Of a stretch of DNA of 64,000 nt, positions 36,946 to 49,159 are shown piece after piece. Within the stretch, counting starts at the first letter, position 1. Each line of letters begins with the position of its first letter. The stretch is taken from NCBI GenBank assembly GCA_011390335.1, contig JAABSO010000018.1, forward strand, positions 1-64,000, given 5' to 3'. Both the position numbers and the translations under genes were made by a program. The notes beneath the pieces were generated by a model. That model did no database searches, was not told the DNA's origin, and saw nothing but the letters and a program-made list of their open reading frames with translations. This stretch comes from Desulfotignum sp. (GTDB lineage Bacteria; Desulfobacterota; Desulfobacteria; Desulfobacterales; Desulfobacteraceae).

Positions 36946-39900
36946 TTACATCTGGGCTATCTCTCCCAGGCCTACTTCCACATCGCTGTATCCGGGAAAC
37001 CCGGTTCCGGCAGGGATCAACCGCCCCATGACAACGTTTTCCTTCAACCCTTTGAGGCCGTCATATTTTGCTTCAATAGCGGCCAGGGTCAGCACCTTGG
37101 TGGTTTCCTGGAAGGAAGCGGCAGACAGAAAGCTGTCCGTGGACAAAGACGCCTTGGTTATACCCAGGATAAGGGGCTCGCCTTTGGCCGGCTCCCCGCC
37201 CTTCATGGCCACCTCACGGTTCTTTTCCTCGAACAGCACCCGGTCCACCTGCTCATCGGGAATAAAATTGGTGTCCCCTGTGGAAATCACCTTCACCCTG
37301 CGCATCATCTGACGGATCACCACCTCGATATGCTTGTCATTGATACGCACCCCCTGGAGCCGGTACACCTCCTGGACCTCATCCACCAGATATTTTGCCA
37401 GGGCCACTTCCCCCTTGATGTTCATGATATCCTGGGGGTTGGCACTCCCGGCGATCAAAGGATCTCCCGCCTTGATGTAATCATTGTCATACACGGTTAC
37501 ATGCTGGCCCTTGGGAATGGCGTACTCTTTTTTCTCACCCACATCCGATGGGGTCACAGTGACTTTCTGCCGGCCTTTGGTTCCCTTGGAAACGCTGACC
37601 GTTCCGTCAATTTCCGTCAAAATGGTGGGATCTTTTGGCTTTCTCACTTCAAACAGTTCCGCAACCCTGGGCAGACCACCGGTGATATCCTTTGTCTTGG
37701 TGGTGGCCCTGGGCAGCTTGGCTATAACATCCCCTGCCAGAACATGGTCATCTTCCTCCACCGTCAAAATGGCATTCACCGGCAGATAATACCTTGCTGC
37801 CGCACTGGAAGAGGGCAGTTTCACCGCCTTTCCACTCTGGTCCCGCAGGGTGATGCGGGGCCGGGTCTCAGAATCTCTTCCTTCTGTAATGGTCCGGCTG
37901 ACCTTGCCGGTAACCGGGTCGATCTGTTCCTGAACCGTGTTGCCGATCTCAATGTCTGCAAACCGCACCCTGCCGGATACCTCCGTGATAATGGGGGTGG
38001 TAAAGGGATCCCAGCTGGCAATGATCTCACCGGGCTCGATGGGCACCCCGTTTTTCACCTGCAGGGTGGCGCCGTAAATCACATTTTCCTTGGCCCGCTC
38101 CCTGCCGTCTTCACCCACAATTGTTACACCGCCGCCTTTACGGTTCATGACAATGATCTCACCCGATGCCGTGGTAACGGTCTGGAGATTTTCATTATAG
38201 GTGAGAATACCCCCGACACGGGCTTTGACTTCCGCCACCTCAACCTTTCTGGAGGCGGTGCCGCCGATGTGAAAGGTCCGCATGGTCAACTGGGTGCCGG
38301 GCTCACCAATGGACTGGGCCGCCACAATACCGATGGCCTGCCCTATTTCCACTGTTTCGCCATGGGCCAGGTCCCGGCCGTAACACCGGGAGCACACCCC
38401 GTGTTTTGAATTGCAGGTCAGCACCGACCGGATCTTCACCTTCTGCACACCGGCTGATTCGATTTTGGCCACATGGGCTTCTGTGAGTTCCGTATCAATA
38501 CCAACGATGTATTCGTCAGAATAGGGATCACGCACATCTTCCTGAATTACACGGCCCAGGATGCGTTCTCCCAAGGTCTGGATGACCTCGCCGCCCTCGT
38601 ACAGGGCCTCAACCTCAATGCCGTTGATGGTGCCGCAGTCTTTTTCTATAATGGTGCAGTCCTGACCCACATCCGCCAACCGCCGGGTCAGATACCCGGA
38701 GTTGGCTGTTTTGAGTGCGGTATCTGCCAGACCTTTCCGGGCACCATGGGTGGAGATAAAATACTGGAGCACTGTCAGCCCTTCTCTGAAGCATGCGGTG
38801 ATGGGGTTTTCAATAATTTCACCGGAGGGCTTGGCCATGAGCCCCCGCATGCCGGCCAGCTGCCGCATCTGGTCCTTGGACCCCCTGGCACCTGAATCCG
38901 CCATGACATATATGGCGTTGAGCCCTTCCAGGGCCTCGATATTTTTGGCACCGGTGGGGTTCTTCATCACCTCCATCATGGCGTTGGCAATATCATCTGT
39001 GGCCTGTGCCCAGATATCCACCACTTTGTTGTATTTTTCCCCCTGGGTAATCAGCCCTTCTGAATACTGGTTTTTGATATCCAGGACATTTTTTTCCGCC
39101 GTGGCAACAATATCCCATTTCTGATCCGGTATGATCATGTCATCCACACAGATGGACAGTCCCCCAAGGGTAGAGTATTTGTAGCCGATATCCTTGAGCC
39201 GGTCCGACAGAATAACCGTCTCCTTGAGTCCGATATTCCTGTAGGCATAGTCAATGAGATTGACAATGGAGCTTTTGTCCATGAGCTTGTTCACCAGTTT
39301 GAACGGCAGGGTGGTTTTGCGTTCATCCACTTTGAAAATGGTATATTTATCCCCCACCATCCGCACATCGGTAAACTGTCCCTGCTTCAGGCCGAACAAC
39401 TGCTCCACCACCACATCAGATACCTGGAAAAGGTTCTTGAACTCCTTCCGGGTCATAAAACCGGTTTTGCCGCCGGATTTTTTAATTTCCGCGTCAGCAT
39501 ACTTTTTGAGAGTCTTATCAAAAGATTCTGCGGATTTCAGTTCCGCAAGGGCTGTTTCACAGTCTTCCAGTGCATCTGTGCGGATCCTGCTCAAGGCAAG
39601 AATCGTGTCGCCGGGAATGGTTTCCCACAACAGAATACGGCCTGTGGTGGTGTCATATATTTCCCCTTCGATCCTGACCTTGATTTTGGCATGCAGTGCC
39701 AGTTCCCCGGCATCAAAAGCATACCGCACCTCTTCAATGGAAGAGAAAATGCTGCCCGCCCCCTTCTGGTTGGCCACGGCCCGGGTCATATAGTATATAC
39801 CCAGAACAATATCCTGGGTGGGCACGATGATGGGCTGGCCATTGGCCGGAGAAAGGATGTTGTTAGTGGAAAGCATCATCACCCGGGCTTCCAGCTGTGC

Positions 39901-41325
39901 TTCCAGGGACAGGGGCACATGCACCGCCATCTGGTCACCGTCAAAATCCGCGTTGAATGCCGGGCAGACCAGCGGATGCAGCTGGATGGCCTTGCCTTCG
40001 ATGAGCACCGGTTCAAATGCCTGGAATCCCAGACGGTGAAGGGTGGGTGCCCGGTTGAGCATCACCGGATATTCCTTGACCACTGATTCCAAAGCATCCC
40101 AAACTTCTGTTTCCTCTCTTTCCACCATTTTCTTGGCACTCTTGACGGTGGAAACCAGGCCCTTTTGTTCCAGGTAATTATAAATAAAGGGCTTGAACAG
40201 TTCCAGCGCCATTTTTTTGGGGATACCGCACTGGTGCAGCCGCAGTTCAGACCCTACCGTGATAACGGTACGGCCGGAATAATCCACCCGTTTTCCCAGC
40301 AGATTCTGGCGGAAACGGCCCTGTTTGCCCTTCAGGGTGTCGCTCAGAGATTTCAGGGGCCGCTTGTTGGTGCCGGTGACCACCCGGCCGTGACGGCCGT
40401 TGTCAAACAGCACATCCACGGACTCCTGGAGCATGCGTTTTTCATTTCTGACAATGATGTCCGGGGCATTGAGGTCCACCAGGCGCTTGAGCCGGTTGTT
40501 GCGGTTGAGCACCCTGCGGTACAGATCATTGAGATCGGATGTGGCAAACCTGCCGCCTTCCAGGGGAACCAGGGGCCGCAGGTCCGGCGGCAGAATCGGG
40601 CATGCGGTCATGATCATGCGGGATGGTTCGATGCCGGAGGTCAAAAATGCGGAAATAACCTTGAGCCGTTTGGCCATTTTCTGCTGTTTGGCCACGGATT
40701 TGGTAAAATTGATCTCCTCTTTGAGCATGTCATGGATGCCCTGCAGATCCAGCTCATCCAAAAGCTTTAAAATGGCTTCCGCCCCTATGCCGGCTTCAAA
40801 ATCTTCCCCGAATGTTTCAATGGCTTCATAGTATTGATCATCGGAAAGCAGCTGATATTTTTTCAGACCTGTATCTTTTGGATCGATCACAATGTAGGAA
40901 TCAAAATACAGCACCTTTTCCAGGTTCTTCAAGGTCAGGTCCAGGGCGTTTCCGATCTTGGAAGGCAGACTTTTTAAAAACCAGATATGGGAAACAGGGG
41001 ATGCCAGTTCAATATGGGCCATGCGCTCGCGCCGCACCTTGGACTGAATAACCTCAACCCCGCATTTTTCGCAGACAACTCCCCGGTGTTTCATGCGTTT
41101 GTATTTGCCGCAGTTGCACTCATAATCCTTGGTGGGACCAAACACCTTGGCACAGAACAATCCGTCCCGCTCCGGCTTGAAGGTCCTGTAGTTGATGGTT
41201 TCGGGTTTTTTTATTTCACCATGGGACCACTCTCTTATCTGGTCTGAAGATGCAAGGCTGATCTGAACACCTTGATAAACCTTGGGATCTTTTGGTTTTG
41301 CGAAGAAATCGTATATATTGTCCAA
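36946..41325 (-). CDS. rpoC: RNA polymerase beta' subunit
   Basis: 1459 aa. An N-terminal zinc site ([20 protein letters not shown]), the catalytic Mg2+ motif [16 protein letters not shown] and a second zinc site ([13 protein letters not shown]) are present. It forms the active centre with beta. It follows rpoB after 10 bp. Slightly longer than E. coli RpoC, as in many Desulfobacterota. Confidence 0.98.
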   Translation of the reverse strand: MDNIYDFFAKPKDPKVYQGVQISLASSDQIREWSHGEIKKPETINYRTFKPERDGLFCAKVFGPTKDYECNCGKYKRMKHRGVVCEKCGVEVIQSKVRRERMAHIELASPVSHIWFLKSLPSKIGNALDLTLKNLEKVLYFDSYIVIDPKDTGLKKYQLLSDDQYYEAIETFGEDFEAGIGAEAILKLLDELDLQGIHDMLKEEINFTKSVAKQQKMAKRLKVISAFLTSGIEPSRMIMTACPILPPDLRPLVPLEGGRFATSDLNDLYRRVLNRNNRLKRLVDLNAPDIIVRNEKRMLQESVDVLFDNGRHGRVVTGTNKRPLKSLSDTLKGKQGRFRQNLLGKRVDYSGRTVITVGSELRLHQCGIPKKMALELFKPFIYNYLEQKGLVSTVKSAKKMVEREETEVWDALESVVKEYPVMLNRAPTLHRLGFQAFEPVLIEGKAIQLHPLVCPAFNADFDGDQMAVHVPLSLEAQLEARVMMLSTNNILSPANGQPIIVPTQDIVLGIYYMTRAVANQKGAGSIFSSIEEVRYAFDAGELALHAKIKVRIEGEIYDTTTGRILLWETIPGDTILALSRIRTDALEDCETALAELKSAESFDKTLKKYADAEIKKSGGKTGFMTRKEFKNLFQVSDVVVEQLFGLKQGQFTDVRMVGDKYTIFKVDERKTTLPFKLVNKLMDKSSIVNLIDYAYRNIGLKETVILSDRLKDIGYKYSTLGGLSICVDDMIIPDQKWDIVATAEKNVLDIKNQYSEGLITQGEKYNKVVDIWAQATDDIANAMMEVMKNPTGAKNIEALEGLNAIYVMADSGARGSKDQMRQLAGMRGLMAKPSGEIIENPITACFREGLTVLQYFISTHGARKGLADTALKTANSGYLTRRLADVGQDCTIIEKDCGTINGIEVEALYEGGEVIQTLGERILGRVIQEDVRDPYSDEYIVGIDTELTEAHVAKIESAGVQKVKIRSVLTCNSKHGVCSRCYGRDLAHGETVEIGQAIGIVAAQSIGEPGTQLTMRTFHIGGTASRKVEVAEVKARVGGILTYNENLQTVTTASGEIIVMNRKGGGVTIVGEDGRERAKENVIYGATLQVKNGVPIEPGEIIASWDPFTTPIITEVSGRVRFADIEIGNTVQEQIDPVTGKVSRTITEGRDSETRPRITLRDQSGKAVKLPSSSAAARYYLPVNAILTVEEDDHVLAGDVIAKLPRATTKTKDITGGLPRVAELFEVRKPKDPTILTEIDGTVSVSKGTKGRQKVTVTPSDVGEKKEYAIPKGQHVTVYDNDYIKAGDPLIAGSANPQDIMNIKGEVALAKYLVDEVQEVYRLQGVRINDKHIEVVIRQMMRRVKVISTGDTNFIPDEQVDRVLFEEKNREVAMKGGEPAKGEPLILGITKASLSTDSFLSAASFQETTKVLTLAAIEAKYDGLKGLKENVVMGRLIPAGTGFPGYSDVEVGLGEIAQM

Positions 41326-41335
41326 TGTTTTCTCC

Positions 41336-44300
41336 TTATTTGCTGCCTTCTATGAGATTCATATCCAGACCCAGACTGTTGAGTTCCTTGATCAATACCC
41401 TGAATGATTCAGGCATGCCCGGTTCCAGGACGCTTTGTCCCTTAACGATCTTTTCATACATGCGGGTTCTGCCTGTCATGTCATCGGATTTAACGGTTAA
41501 AAATTCCTGGAGGGCATGGGCCGCGCCATATGCTTCCATGGCCCAGACCTCCATCTCACCCAGACGCTGGCCCCCGAACTGGGCCTTGCCGCCCAGAGGC
41601 TGCTGGGTGACCAGAGAATAGGGGCCTATGGACCGTGCATGGAGTTTGTCATCCACCAGATGGTGGAGTTTGAGCATATACATGGTACCCACAGTGACCG
41701 GTGTGTCAAACTGTTCGCCGGTCCTGCCGTCGTAGAGCGTGGACTGGCCGGAACGCTGATAGCCGGACATTTCAATAAGAGCCTTGATCTCATCTTCCGA
41801 TGCCCCGTCAAATACCGGGGTGGCTGTGTGAACGCCGTTTTTATACATATCTGCAAATGCAATCAGTTCAGGCTCATCCATGCCGTCAATTCTTTTGGCC
41901 AGCAGGTCCTCGATATCATCCGCCTTCTGCTTGAGGGTCAAAGAAAAAATTGCCTTCATCTTGTCTCTCAGCTCGGCCAGCTTTCTTTCCTCCAGCAGCT
42001 CATTGATCTGCTGGCCCAGACCGAAAGCAGCCAGGCCCAGGTGAATTTCCAGAATCTGTCCCACATTCATCCGGGAAGGCACCCCCAGAGGATTGAGCAC
42101 CATATCAACGGGCCTGCCATCGGCAAAATAGGGCAGGTCCTCCATGCGCAGTATCCGGGATACCACCCCCTTGTTCCCGTGGCGGCCGGCCATTTTATCC
42201 CCCACAGACAATACCCGTTCCATGGCAACACTGATTTTGATGAGTTTGAGCACACCCGGGGGCAGGTCATCCCCTTTTTCAAACCGGGATACCTGCCGGT
42301 TGAAATGTTCCCTGGCCTTTTTGATCTGCTCCTGGGCCTGCTCCAGGATGAGCTGGGCACGTTCCGTTGCCACGGCATCTTCCACTGACAGGTTCACCAG
42401 GGCGGAAACAGGAAGGCCCTCAAAAGCATTCGGCGTAACCTTGAGTCCCTGTTTAACAATTATTTTACCCGATTTTTCAAGATCGGTGAGTACTTTATGG
42501 CCGTCCAGAACAGAGGCGATCTTATCTCTGGCCACCTGGGAAATAATACGGATTTCATCATCCCTGTCTTTTTCCAGGCGTTCAATTTCCTCATCCTCGA
42601 TGAGCCGGGTCCTGTCATCCTTGGGCAGTCCCCGCCTGGAAAACACCTTGGCATCAATGACCTTGCCCTTGACACCCGGGGGTACACACAAGGAGGTGTC
42701 CTTGACATCACCGGCTTTTTCACCAAAAATGGCCCGGAGCAGTTTTTCTTCGGGTGACAATTGTGTTTCCCCTTTCGGGGTGATCTTGCCCACCAGAATA
42801 TCACCGGGGTACACCTCGGCGCCCAGGCGGATGATACCGCTTTCATCCAGATGCTTCAGGGCGTCTTCCCCGACATTGGGTATATCTCTTGTGATTTCTT
42901 CTTTTCCCAGCTTGGTATCACGGGCAAGCACCTCAAATTCCTCCACATGCACAGAGGTATATACCCCGTCCTTTACCAGGCGTTCGCTCACCAGAATGGA
43001 ATCCTCATAGTTGTATCCATCCCAGGGCATGAAGGCCACAGTGACATTCTTGCCCAGGGCCAGTTCTCCCATCTCAGTGGACGGGCCGTCGGCAATGACC
43101 TGGCCTTTTTTCACCTGTTCACCCTTTTCCACTATGGGCCGGTGGTTAAAGCAGGTATTCTGATTGGACCGGACAAATTTGCTGCAGTTGTAAATGGAAA
43201 CCGCTTTTTCAAAGCCCCCGGATTCATGGTCATCATTTCTGACCACAATACGTTTGGCATCCACATCCACAACGATTCCGTCATAATCGGCAACGATGGT
43301 GACCCCGGAATCCCTTGCCACAACACTTTCCATACCGGTTCCCACAAGCGGGGCCTCACTGCGGATCAGGGGTACGGCCTGGCGCTGCATATTGGACCCC
43401 ATAAGTGCCCGGTTGGCATCATCATTTTCCAGAAAAGGGATCAGGGCAGCAGACACAGACACCAGCTGGTTCGGAGATACGTCCATGTATTTGACCTCCT
43501 CGGGGGTGACCATTTCAAATTCACCCGCCACCCGTGCCGACACCCGGGGATTGATAAACCGCCCTTCCGGATCCAGCGGGGCATTGGCCTGGGCAATGGG
43601 GTGGTCTTTTTCCTCAAACGCACTCAAATGCCGGATATTTTTGCTGGCCACTGAATTGTCCACCAGGCGGAAAGGGGTTTCAATGAAACCGAATTCGTTC
43701 ACCCGCCCATAGGTGCACAAAGAAACAATGAGCCCGATGTTGGGTCCCTCAGGGGTCTCAATGGGGCAAATCCGCCCGTAATGGGACGGGTGCACATCCC
43801 TGACTTCAAATCCGGCCCGTTCCCGGGTCAGCCCACCCGGGCCTAAGGCGGACAACCGCCGCTTGTGCGTGGTTTCAGATAAGGGATTGGTCTGGTCCAT
43901 GAACTGGGACAGCTGGGAGGTGCCGAAAAACTCCCGGACAACAGCTGATACAGGCTTGGGGTTGACCAGGTCATGGGGCATCATGGCATCCACCTCCTGC
44001 ATGCTCATCTTTTCCTTTATGGCACGCTCCATCCTGATCAGACCGATACGGTAGTGGTTTTCCAGCAGTTCCCCCACGGCCCTGACCCGCCGGTTGCCCA
44101 GATGGTCGATATCATCCACCTGACCCTGGGTGTCTTTGAGGTCAATCAGGGTGGCGGCGGTGAGCAGCACATCCTCTTTTCTCAAGGTTTTTACATCAAT
44201 TTTGGTATCCACCCCCAGGCGGTGGTTCATTTTCAAACGTCCCACTTTGGACAGATCATAATATGCCTGGCGGAAGAACAGATGATCAATAAAATCCTGT

Positions 44301-45463
44301 GCCACCTCAATGGTGGCGGGGTTTCCCGGACGCAGACGGCGGTAGATATCCATGAGAGCAACCTCCCTGGAGTCGACCTTATCACTGACCAGGGTTTTGC
44401 GCATGGCATCCGAACTTCTGGAATCCACATACAGGATATGGAACTCATGGATCTTTTTTTCCTCCAAAAGTTCAAAGGTGTCTTCTGCAATAAGCTCCCC
44501 TGCTTTAAACAGCACATCATTGGTGTCAGGATCCAAAATGGTTCTGGCAAACGCCTTGTCAATAAGGTCATCATCGGAAGCCGGTATGAAATCAAGGCCT
44601 TCATCAGCCAGTTGTTTTAAAGCCCGTTTTGTAAAAATTCTTCCCTGTTTCACTACGATATCACCGGATTCAGGCGATATCACATCATAGCTGGCCCGCT
44701 GACGAACCAGGTTTTCAGGAACAAACTCCTTAAAAAACGAGCCTTGTTTTTTAACGATGCGTTCTTTTCTATAGAAAAAATCAAGGATATCTTCACTGGT
44801 ATACCCGAATGCCTTGAACAAAATGGAAACCGGAAATTTCCTGCGCCGATCGATGCGGATATTGATGATATCCTTGGCATCAATTTCCATATCGATCCAG
44901 GAACCGCGCACCGGAATTATTCTTGCATTGTAGATGATTTTTCCAGTGGAATAGTTCTTGCCCTTGTCATGGTCAAAAAACACACCCGAAGACCTGTGCA
45001 GCTGACTGACAACCGCCCTTTCCGTCCCATTGATGATAAAGGTACCCTGCCTTGTCATCAATGGTATGGTGCCAAAATAAATTTCCTGCTCCTTGATGTC
45101 CCGGATAGCGGAGGTGCCGGTGTCTTTGTCGTGGTCATACACCACCAGGCGCACCCGGATGTTCACGGGAATATCATAGGTCATGCCACGGCTGATGCAT
45201 TCTTTCATGGAATGTTTGGTTTCACCAAAAGAATAGGAAACATATTCCAGGGACGCGGTATCGGTAAAATCCTTAATGGGAAAAACCGATTTAAATACAG
45301 CATGAAGCCCTTTTTCTTCCCTTTCCTGGGCCGGGGTTTCCCGTTGCAGAAAACTTTCAAAGGAATTGCGCTGCATTCCGATCAGGTCTGGAATGTCAAT
45401 AATTTTTCTTTTGCTGCCAAACTCTTTTCTGATGCGCTTATTCGTCAAAAGACTATCGGTCAT
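41336..45463 (-). CDS. rpoB: RNA polymerase beta subunit
   Basis: 1375 aa from ATG 45463, which has GGGAGAG before it; a TTG 12 bases upstream is less likely. The rifampicin pocket ([20 protein letters not shown], then [11 protein letters not shown]) carries the usual sensitive residues. The switch and C-terminal anchor regions ([18 protein letters not shown]) are intact. It is transcribed after rplL past a hairpin. Confidence 0.98.
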   Translation of the reverse strand: MTDSLLTNKRIRKEFGSKRKIIDIPDLIGMQRNSFESFLQRETPAQEREEKGLHAVFKSVFPIKDFTDTASLEYVSYSFGETKHSMKECISRGMTYDIPVNIRVRLVVYDHDKDTGTSAIRDIKEQEIYFGTIPLMTRQGTFIINGTERAVVSQLHRSSGVFFDHDKGKNYSTGKIIYNARIIPVRGSWIDMEIDAKDIINIRIDRRRKFPVSILFKAFGYTSEDILDFFYRKERIVKKQGSFFKEFVPENLVRQRASYDVISPESGDIVVKQGRIFTKRALKQLADEGLDFIPASDDDLIDKAFARTILDPDTNDVLFKAGELIAEDTFELLEEKKIHEFHILYVDSRSSDAMRKTLVSDKVDSREVALMDIYRRLRPGNPATIEVAQDFIDHLFFRQAYYDLSKVGRLKMNHRLGVDTKIDVKTLRKEDVLLTAATLIDLKDTQGQVDDIDHLGNRRVRAVGELLENHYRIGLIRMERAIKEKMSMQEVDAMMPHDLVNPKPVSAVVREFFGTSQLSQFMDQTNPLSETTHKRRLSALGPGGLTRERAGFEVRDVHPSHYGRICPIETPEGPNIGLIVSLCTYGRVNEFGFIETPFRLVDNSVASKNIRHLSAFEEKDHPIAQANAPLDPEGRFINPRVSARVAGEFEMVTPEEVKYMDVSPNQLVSVSAALIPFLENDDANRALMGSNMQRQAVPLIRSEAPLVGTGMESVVARDSGVTIVADYDGIVVDVDAKRIVVRNDDHESGGFEKAVSIYNCSKFVRSNQNTCFNHRPIVEKGEQVKKGQVIADGPSTEMGELALGKNVTVAFMPWDGYNYEDSILVSERLVKDGVYTSVHVEEFEVLARDTKLGKEEITRDIPNVGEDALKHLDESGIIRLGAEVYPGDILVGKITPKGETQLSPEEKLLRAIFGEKAGDVKDTSLCVPPGVKGKVIDAKVFSRRGLPKDDRTRLIEDEEIERLEKDRDDEIRIISQVARDKIASVLDGHKVLTDLEKSGKIIVKQGLKVTPNAFEGLPVSALVNLSVEDAVATERAQLILEQAQEQIKKAREHFNRQVSRFEKGDDLPPGVLKLIKISVAMERVLSVGDKMAGRHGNKGVVSRILRMEDLPYFADGRPVDMVLNPLGVPSRMNVGQILEIHLGLAAFGLGQQINELLEERKLAELRDKMKAIFSLTLKQKADDIEDLLAKRIDGMDEPELIAFADMYKNGVHTATPVFDGASEDEIKALIEMSGYQRSGQSTLYDGRTGEQFDTPVTVGTMYMLKLHHLVDDKLHARSIGPYSLVTQQPLGGKAQFGGQRLGEMEVWAMEAYGAAHALQEFLTVKSDDMTGRTRMYEKIVKGQSVLEPGMPESFRVLIKELNSLGLDMNLIEGSK

Positions 45464-45546
45464 GATCTCTCCCAAGAAGTGAGTTTTTCCAACCGTAAAA
45501 GCGGAGGTACGGCCCGATTGCCTTACCCCCGCAAAGGTTTTTATGC

Positions 45547-45573
45547 ATAAAGCGCGTTTTTTTTGCGCTTTAT
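45547..45573 (-). promoter_or_regulatory. Hairpin between rplL and rpoB (attenuator or processing site)
   Basis: A perfect 9-bp stem (ATAAAGCGC at 45547-45555 with GCGCTTTAT at 45565-45573) and 9-nt loop start 4 bp after the rplL stop codon. There is no long U-tract on the minus strand. E. coli has a partial terminator and an RNase III site in the same gap, so a role in lowering rpoBC relative to rplL is plausible. Confidence 0.5.
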
Positions 45574-45577
45574 AAAA

Positions 45578-45967
45578 CTATTTTACAGAAACCTGTGCGC
45601 CGGCTCCCTCAAGCTGTGCTTTGATTTTTTCAGCTTCTTCTTTGGGGATTCCTTCTTTTACAGGTTTGGGTGCTTCTTCAACCAGGGCTTTGGCTTCTTT
45701 GAGGCCCAGGCCTGTGATGGCTCTAACCTCTTTAATTACATTGATTTTTTTGTCCCCGATAGCTTCAAGGACTACATCAAATTCGGTTTTTTCCTCTTCA
45801 GCTGCAGCAGCATCCGCACCCGCAGGCATACCACCCCCTGCAAAAGCTACCGGGGCAGCAGCGCTCACGCCGAATTTTTCCTCAAGTTCTTTTATCAGTT
45901 CAGACAGTTCAAGAACCGTCATGCCGGCAATAAATTCAATAACATCATCTTTTGTGATATCAGCCAT
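45578..45967 (-). CDS. rplL: 50S ribosomal protein L7/L12
   Basis: 129 aa. The N-terminal dimerisation helix ([16 protein letters not shown]), an Ala/Gly hinge and the C-terminal factor-binding domain ([20 protein letters not shown]) are all present. It is the multi-copy stalk protein that recruits EF-Tu and EF-G. Confidence 0.97.
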   Translation of the reverse strand: MADITKDDVIEFIAGMTVLELSELIKELEEKFGVSAAAPVAFAGGGMPAGADAAAAEEEKTEFDVVLEAIGDKKINVIKEVRAITGLGLKEAKALVEEAPKPVKEGIPKEEAEKIKAQLEGAGAQVSVK

Positions 45968-46058
45968 TTTTGTCTCCTAATCGTTACCGCGTAATATAAT
46001 ATGTTGTATACATATAAAAAATTTTCAGTCAAAAGCCTGTAAGGATACTGCATTAAAT

Positions 46059-46583
46059 TCAGGCAGCGTCTTTTTGATCTTTGATGCCGTTAAGTACGTT
46101 GACAAAGCCTCTGGGCACACCGGCCAGAACATTGACAAACGATGTCGGAACCGCATTAAGGGTATAGACGAGTTTGCCGAGCAGTTCTTCTCTGGACGGC
46201 ATCTTGGCAAGTGCTTTGATCTCTTCGGAACCCAAAAGCTTACCGCCGAACGCAGCTGCTTTGATTTCCAGCTTTTCGTTGTCTTTTGCAAAATCCATGA
46301 GAATTTTTGCAGGTGCCACAGGATCTGTATCTGATGTGACCAGAGCGCTGGGCCCTTTGAAATAATCCTGCATCAAAGCACAATCCGTACCCTGGGATGC
46401 CAGGTTCAACAGGGTATTTTTTACAACCTCCATGTGAACACCAGCTTCCCTGAGCTTGGCACGCAGATCTGTTATCTTCTGGACATCAAGACCTTTGTAG
46501 TCGACAAGAATCGAAATCTGGGCCTGGGCAAGCTGTGCTGCCAGGCGTGCAACCAATTCTTTTTTCTGGGAAATATTCAGCAA
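46059..46583 (-). CDS. rplJ: 50S ribosomal protein L10
   Basis: 174 aa from TTG 46583 (MLNISQKKELVARLAAQ...). The frame is open 38 codons further, but AGGAGGTG sits just before this TTG and the family N-terminus matches. Upstream lies the L10 leader, not coding sequence. L10 is the stalk base carrying L7/L12 dimers and represses its own operon. Confidence 0.95.
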   Translation of the reverse strand: MLNISQKKELVARLAAQLAQAQISILVDYKGLDVQKITDLRAKLREAGVHMEVVKNTLLNLASQGTDCALMQDYFKGPSALVTSDTDPVAPAKILMDFAKDNEKLEIKAAAFGGKLLGSEEIKALAKMPSREELLGKLVYTLNAVPTSFVNVLAGVPRGFVNVLNGIKDQKDAA

Positions 46584-46594
46584 TTTTTTACACC

Positions 46595-46728
46595 TCCTTT
46601 CTATGAGATTCGAAGGTGCCAACGAAACCAAAACAAAACAATGAAAATTTTCTGTCTCGGCAGGCCGGCAAATCCGTTTATGCACCGCACGGCGCACCTA
46701 CTGTCTGGGACAGGTCTAACACAAATGG
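46595..46728 (-). promoter_or_regulatory. Ribosomal L10 leader (autoregulatory RNA)
   Basis: On the minus strand the leader reads AGACAGTAGGTGC, a short hairpin, then CGGCCTGCCGAGAC. This is the paired AGACAG-AGGTG / CCTGCCGAG arrangement of the L10 leader kink-turn that binds the L10-(L12) complex and shuts down rplJL translation. The 156-nt gap between rplA and rplJ has no gene. Confidence 0.7.
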
Positions 46729-46739
46729 TATGTTTTTTT

Positions 46740-47432
46740 TTATTTTATCAACAAAGGATCCACTTTGATCCCGGGTCCCATGGTTGATGAAATACTGATG
46801 GTTTTCAAATAGGTTCCCTTGCTGGCTGCAGGCCGCAGGGCAACAATCTTTTCCAGAAAGGCTTTGACATTTTCAGTGAGTTTTTCTGCACCAAAGGATA
46901 CTTTTCCCACAGGTGCATGGACAACCCCGGCTTTTTCCACCCTGAAGTCAATTTTACCTGCCTTGAGTTCCTGGACAGCTTTTCCCACTTCAAAAGTGAC
47001 GGTTCCGGTTTTTGCATTGGGCATCAGGCCCCTGGGTCCCAGTATTCTGCCCAGTTTGCCGACAGTTCCCATCATATCAGGGGTGGCAATGGCCTTGTCA
47101 AATCCAAACCAGCCCTCCTTGATTTTCTCCACCATCTCATCTGTGGCAATAAAATCAGCACCTGCATCCAGGGCTTCCTGCTCTTTTTCCCCTTTGGCAA
47201 ATACCAGTACCGAGACTGTCTTACCAAGACCATTGGGCAAAACCACTGTGCCGCGGACCATCTGGTCGGCATGCCGCGGATCAACTCCGAGTCTCACTGC
47301 GACATCAACTGTCTCATCAAATTTCACATGGCTTGAAGAAACAGCGATTTCCATGGCCTCCATAGGATCGTATTGCACGGTTCTGTCGCTCTTTTTCAGC
47401 GCTTCTGTATGTTTTTTACTCCGCTTTGGCAT
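46740..47432 (-). CDS. rplA: 50S ribosomal protein L1
   Basis: 230 aa with [20 protein letters not shown], the L1 signature. It forms the mobile stalk at the E site and represses the L11 operon by binding its mRNA in enterobacteria. Confidence 0.97.
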   Translation of the reverse strand: MPKRSKKHTEALKKSDRTVQYDPMEAMEIAVSSSHVKFDETVDVAVRLGVDPRHADQMVRGTVVLPNGLGKTVSVLVFAKGEKEQEALDAGADFIATDEMVEKIKEGWFGFDKAIATPDMMGTVGKLGRILGPRGLMPNAKTGTVTFEVGKAVQELKAGKIDFRVEKAGVVHAPVGKVSFGAEKLTENVKAFLEKIVALRPAASKGTYLKTISISSTMGPGIKVDPLLIK

Positions 47433-47457
47433 TTTTTTACACTCTTATACTATAATG

Positions 47458-47880
47458 TTAAACGACTTCTATCCCCATACTTCTTGCTGTACCTTCAATG
47501 ATTCTAACGGCGGCATCGATATCTGAGGCGTTCAGGTCTTCTTTTTTGGTCTCTGCAATGGTTACAATCTGGTCCCGGGTCACTTTTCCCACCTTTTCCC
47601 GGTTGGGCTCACCAGAACCCTTTGACAGCTTTGCAGCCGCCAGCAGCAATCTTGATGCAGGAGGTGTTTTGGTAATAAAGCTGAAGGATCTGTCCTTGTA
47701 GACCGTTATGACAACCGGAATGATTGATCCGACGTCATTTGCTGTCTTGGCATTAAAAGCCTTACAGAAATCCATGATATTGACCCCGTGCTGGCCCAGG
47801 GCAGGCCCGATGGGTGGGGATGGATTGGCTTTTCCTGCTTCAACCTGAAGCTTTATCTGCGTCATTATTTTTTTAGCCAT
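47458..47880 (-). CDS. rplK: 50S ribosomal protein L11
   Basis: 140 aa with [20 protein letters not shown] (proline-rich thiostrepton-binding linker) and [20 protein letters not shown]. It belongs to the GTPase-associated centre, required for RelA activation. Confidence 0.97.
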   Translation of the reverse strand: MAKKIMTQIKLQVEAGKANPSPPIGPALGQHGVNIMDFCKAFNAKTANDVGSIIPVVITVYKDRSFSFITKTPPASRLLLAAAKLSKGSGEPNREKVGKVTRDQIVTIAETKKEDLNASDIDAAVRIIEGTARSMGIEVV

Positions 47881-47916
47881 TGTAATTACTCCTGAAACTC
47901 ACTATTAAACCATACA

Positions 47917-48447
47917 TTAAATTTTGGAAACTTGAATAAAATTCAGCTCAACAGGGGTGGCGCGCCCGAATATGCTCACCAGCACTTTGAGTTTTTCCTT
48001 GTCCGGGGAGACATTTTCCACTGTGCCGTTAAAATTTGCAAAAGGACCGTCAATGACCCTGACATCATCTCCCGGTTCAAAATAAAACTTGGGCTGGGGT
48101 TTGTTTTTTCCCTGCTGCATTTTGTCTATAATGCTCTGGGCTTCCTTGTCACTGATGGGTGCCGGTTTGTTTTTGCCACCCAGAAAACCGGTCACTTTGG
48201 GTGTTGCGCTGATGATATGCCATGTCTCATTATCAAGGTGCATCTTAACAAGGATATACCCCGGATAAAACTTGCGGGACGACTCGCGTTTCTTTCCATT
48301 CACCAGTTCAACAACATTTTCTGTTGGTATCAGAATGTCACCGAATTTATCCGGGTGTTTTGCCCCTGCTATTTTTTCCTCAAGGGCTTTTTTCACTTTT
48401 TGTTCATGGCCTGAATACACATGGACCACATACCACTTCAGAGACAT
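47917..48447 (-). CDS. nusG: Transcription termination/antitermination protein NusG
   Basis: 176 aa. The NGN domain ([20 protein letters not shown]) and C-terminal KOW domain ([20 protein letters not shown]) are both present. It bridges RNA polymerase to the ribosome (S10) or Rho. Between secE and rplK as usual. Confidence 0.97.
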   Translation of the reverse strand: MSLKWYVVHVYSGHEQKVKKALEEKIAGAKHPDKFGDILIPTENVVELVNGKKRESSRKFYPGYILVKMHLDNETWHIISATPKVTGFLGGKNKPAPISDKEAQSIIDKMQQGKNKPQPKFYFEPGDDVRVIDGPFANFNGTVENVSPDKEKLKVLVSIFGRATPVELNFIQVSKI

Positions 48448-48462
48448 TTCACCTTCCTTGTG

Positions 48463-48831
48463 TTATGTTAAAACAACCTGAACAAGTTTTGAAAGGCTGT
48501 AGTCAAAAAGGCCCAGAAACACAGCAACAACAAATACAAAAATTATTACGACAATGGTGGTGCCGGTTGTCTGTTTGCGCGTAGGCCAGGTTACCTTTTT
48601 CAGCTCAACCTTGACCTCCCGCAGAAATTCGAGGGCGTCATGAAAAAAACCGGCCCTGGTTTCCGTGGTTGCAGGGGCCGGGCTTTTCTTTTCCGGTTTT
48701 GTCTTTAATGATGCCGGTGCCGCAGCCTGTCTGGGGCTGGAAGCTGTTTGACCGGCAGTCACTTTTTTTTCAGGATCTGCTTGCTTTTTCTTCTTCTCAC
48801 CAGCCGGTTTTTTTTTCTGTAATCGTGACAT
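48463..48831 (-). CDS. secE: Protein translocase subunit SecE
   Basis: 122 aa from ATG 48831, preceded by GGGAG. A lysine/alanine-rich N-terminal extension of ~60 residues precedes the SecE core (FLREVKVELKKVTWPTRKQT) and one transmembrane helix. It clamps SecY. The open frame upstream runs through the tRNA-Trp gene and is not coding. Confidence 0.94.
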   Translation of the reverse strand: MSRLQKKKPAGEKKKKQADPEKKVTAGQTASSPRQAAAPASLKTKPEKKSPAPATTETRAGFFHDALEFLREVKVELKKVTWPTRKQTTGTTIVVIIFVFVVAVFLGLFDYSLSKLVQVVLT

Positions 48832-48888
48832 GCTACTCCCACAATCATCTTTGTTTACTGCAGCAAAAGCAGGAAACAAAATATTATA

Positions 48889-48965
48889 TGGCAGGCCAGG
48901 AGGGAGTCGAACCCCCAACACCCGGATTTGGAGTCCGGTGCTCTGCCAATTGGAGCTACTGGCCT
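48889..48965 (-). tRNA. tRNA-Trp (CCA anticodon)
   Basis: A 77-nt cloverleaf: acceptor AGGCCAG/CTGGCCT, D stem GCTC/GAGC, anticodon stem CCGGA/TCCGG with loop CTCCAAA, TTCGACT T loop, and encoded CCA. It sits between rpmG and secE, its common place. Confidence 0.95.
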
Positions 48966-48980
48966 GCAGCAACTAAATAA

Positions 48981-49139
48981 TTATTTAATTTTTGTTTCTT
49001 TATGCACCAAATGCTTGTTGCAGAATTTGCAGTATTTTTTCAACTCGATTTTATCTGGTGTTTTCCGCTTATTTTTAGTGCTTGTATAATTCCGGCGCTT
49101 GCATTCGGTACAGGCAAGGGCGATCAATACTCTGTCCAC
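48981..49139 (-). CDS. rpmG: 50S ribosomal protein L33
   Basis: 52 aa from GTG 49139 (AAGGA upstream): [20 protein letters not shown], ending [12 protein letters not shown] and CKFC form a zinc site (C+ form). It lies between tuf and tRNA-Trp. Confidence 0.93.
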   Translation of the reverse strand: MDRVLIALACTECKRRNYTSTKNKRKTPDKIELKKYCKFCNKHLVHKETKIK

Positions 49140-49159
49140 TGTTAAGATTCCTTAGGTGT

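Noticed and set aside
46584..46697. N-terminal extension of rplJ
   Set aside because: The extra 38 codons overlie the L10 leader; the strong ribosome-binding site and family N-terminus place the start at TTG 46583.
48889..48965. secE read from an upstream ATG through tRNA-Trp
   Set aside because: It would translate the tRNA gene; ATG 48831 has a ribosome-binding site and gives a normal SecE.
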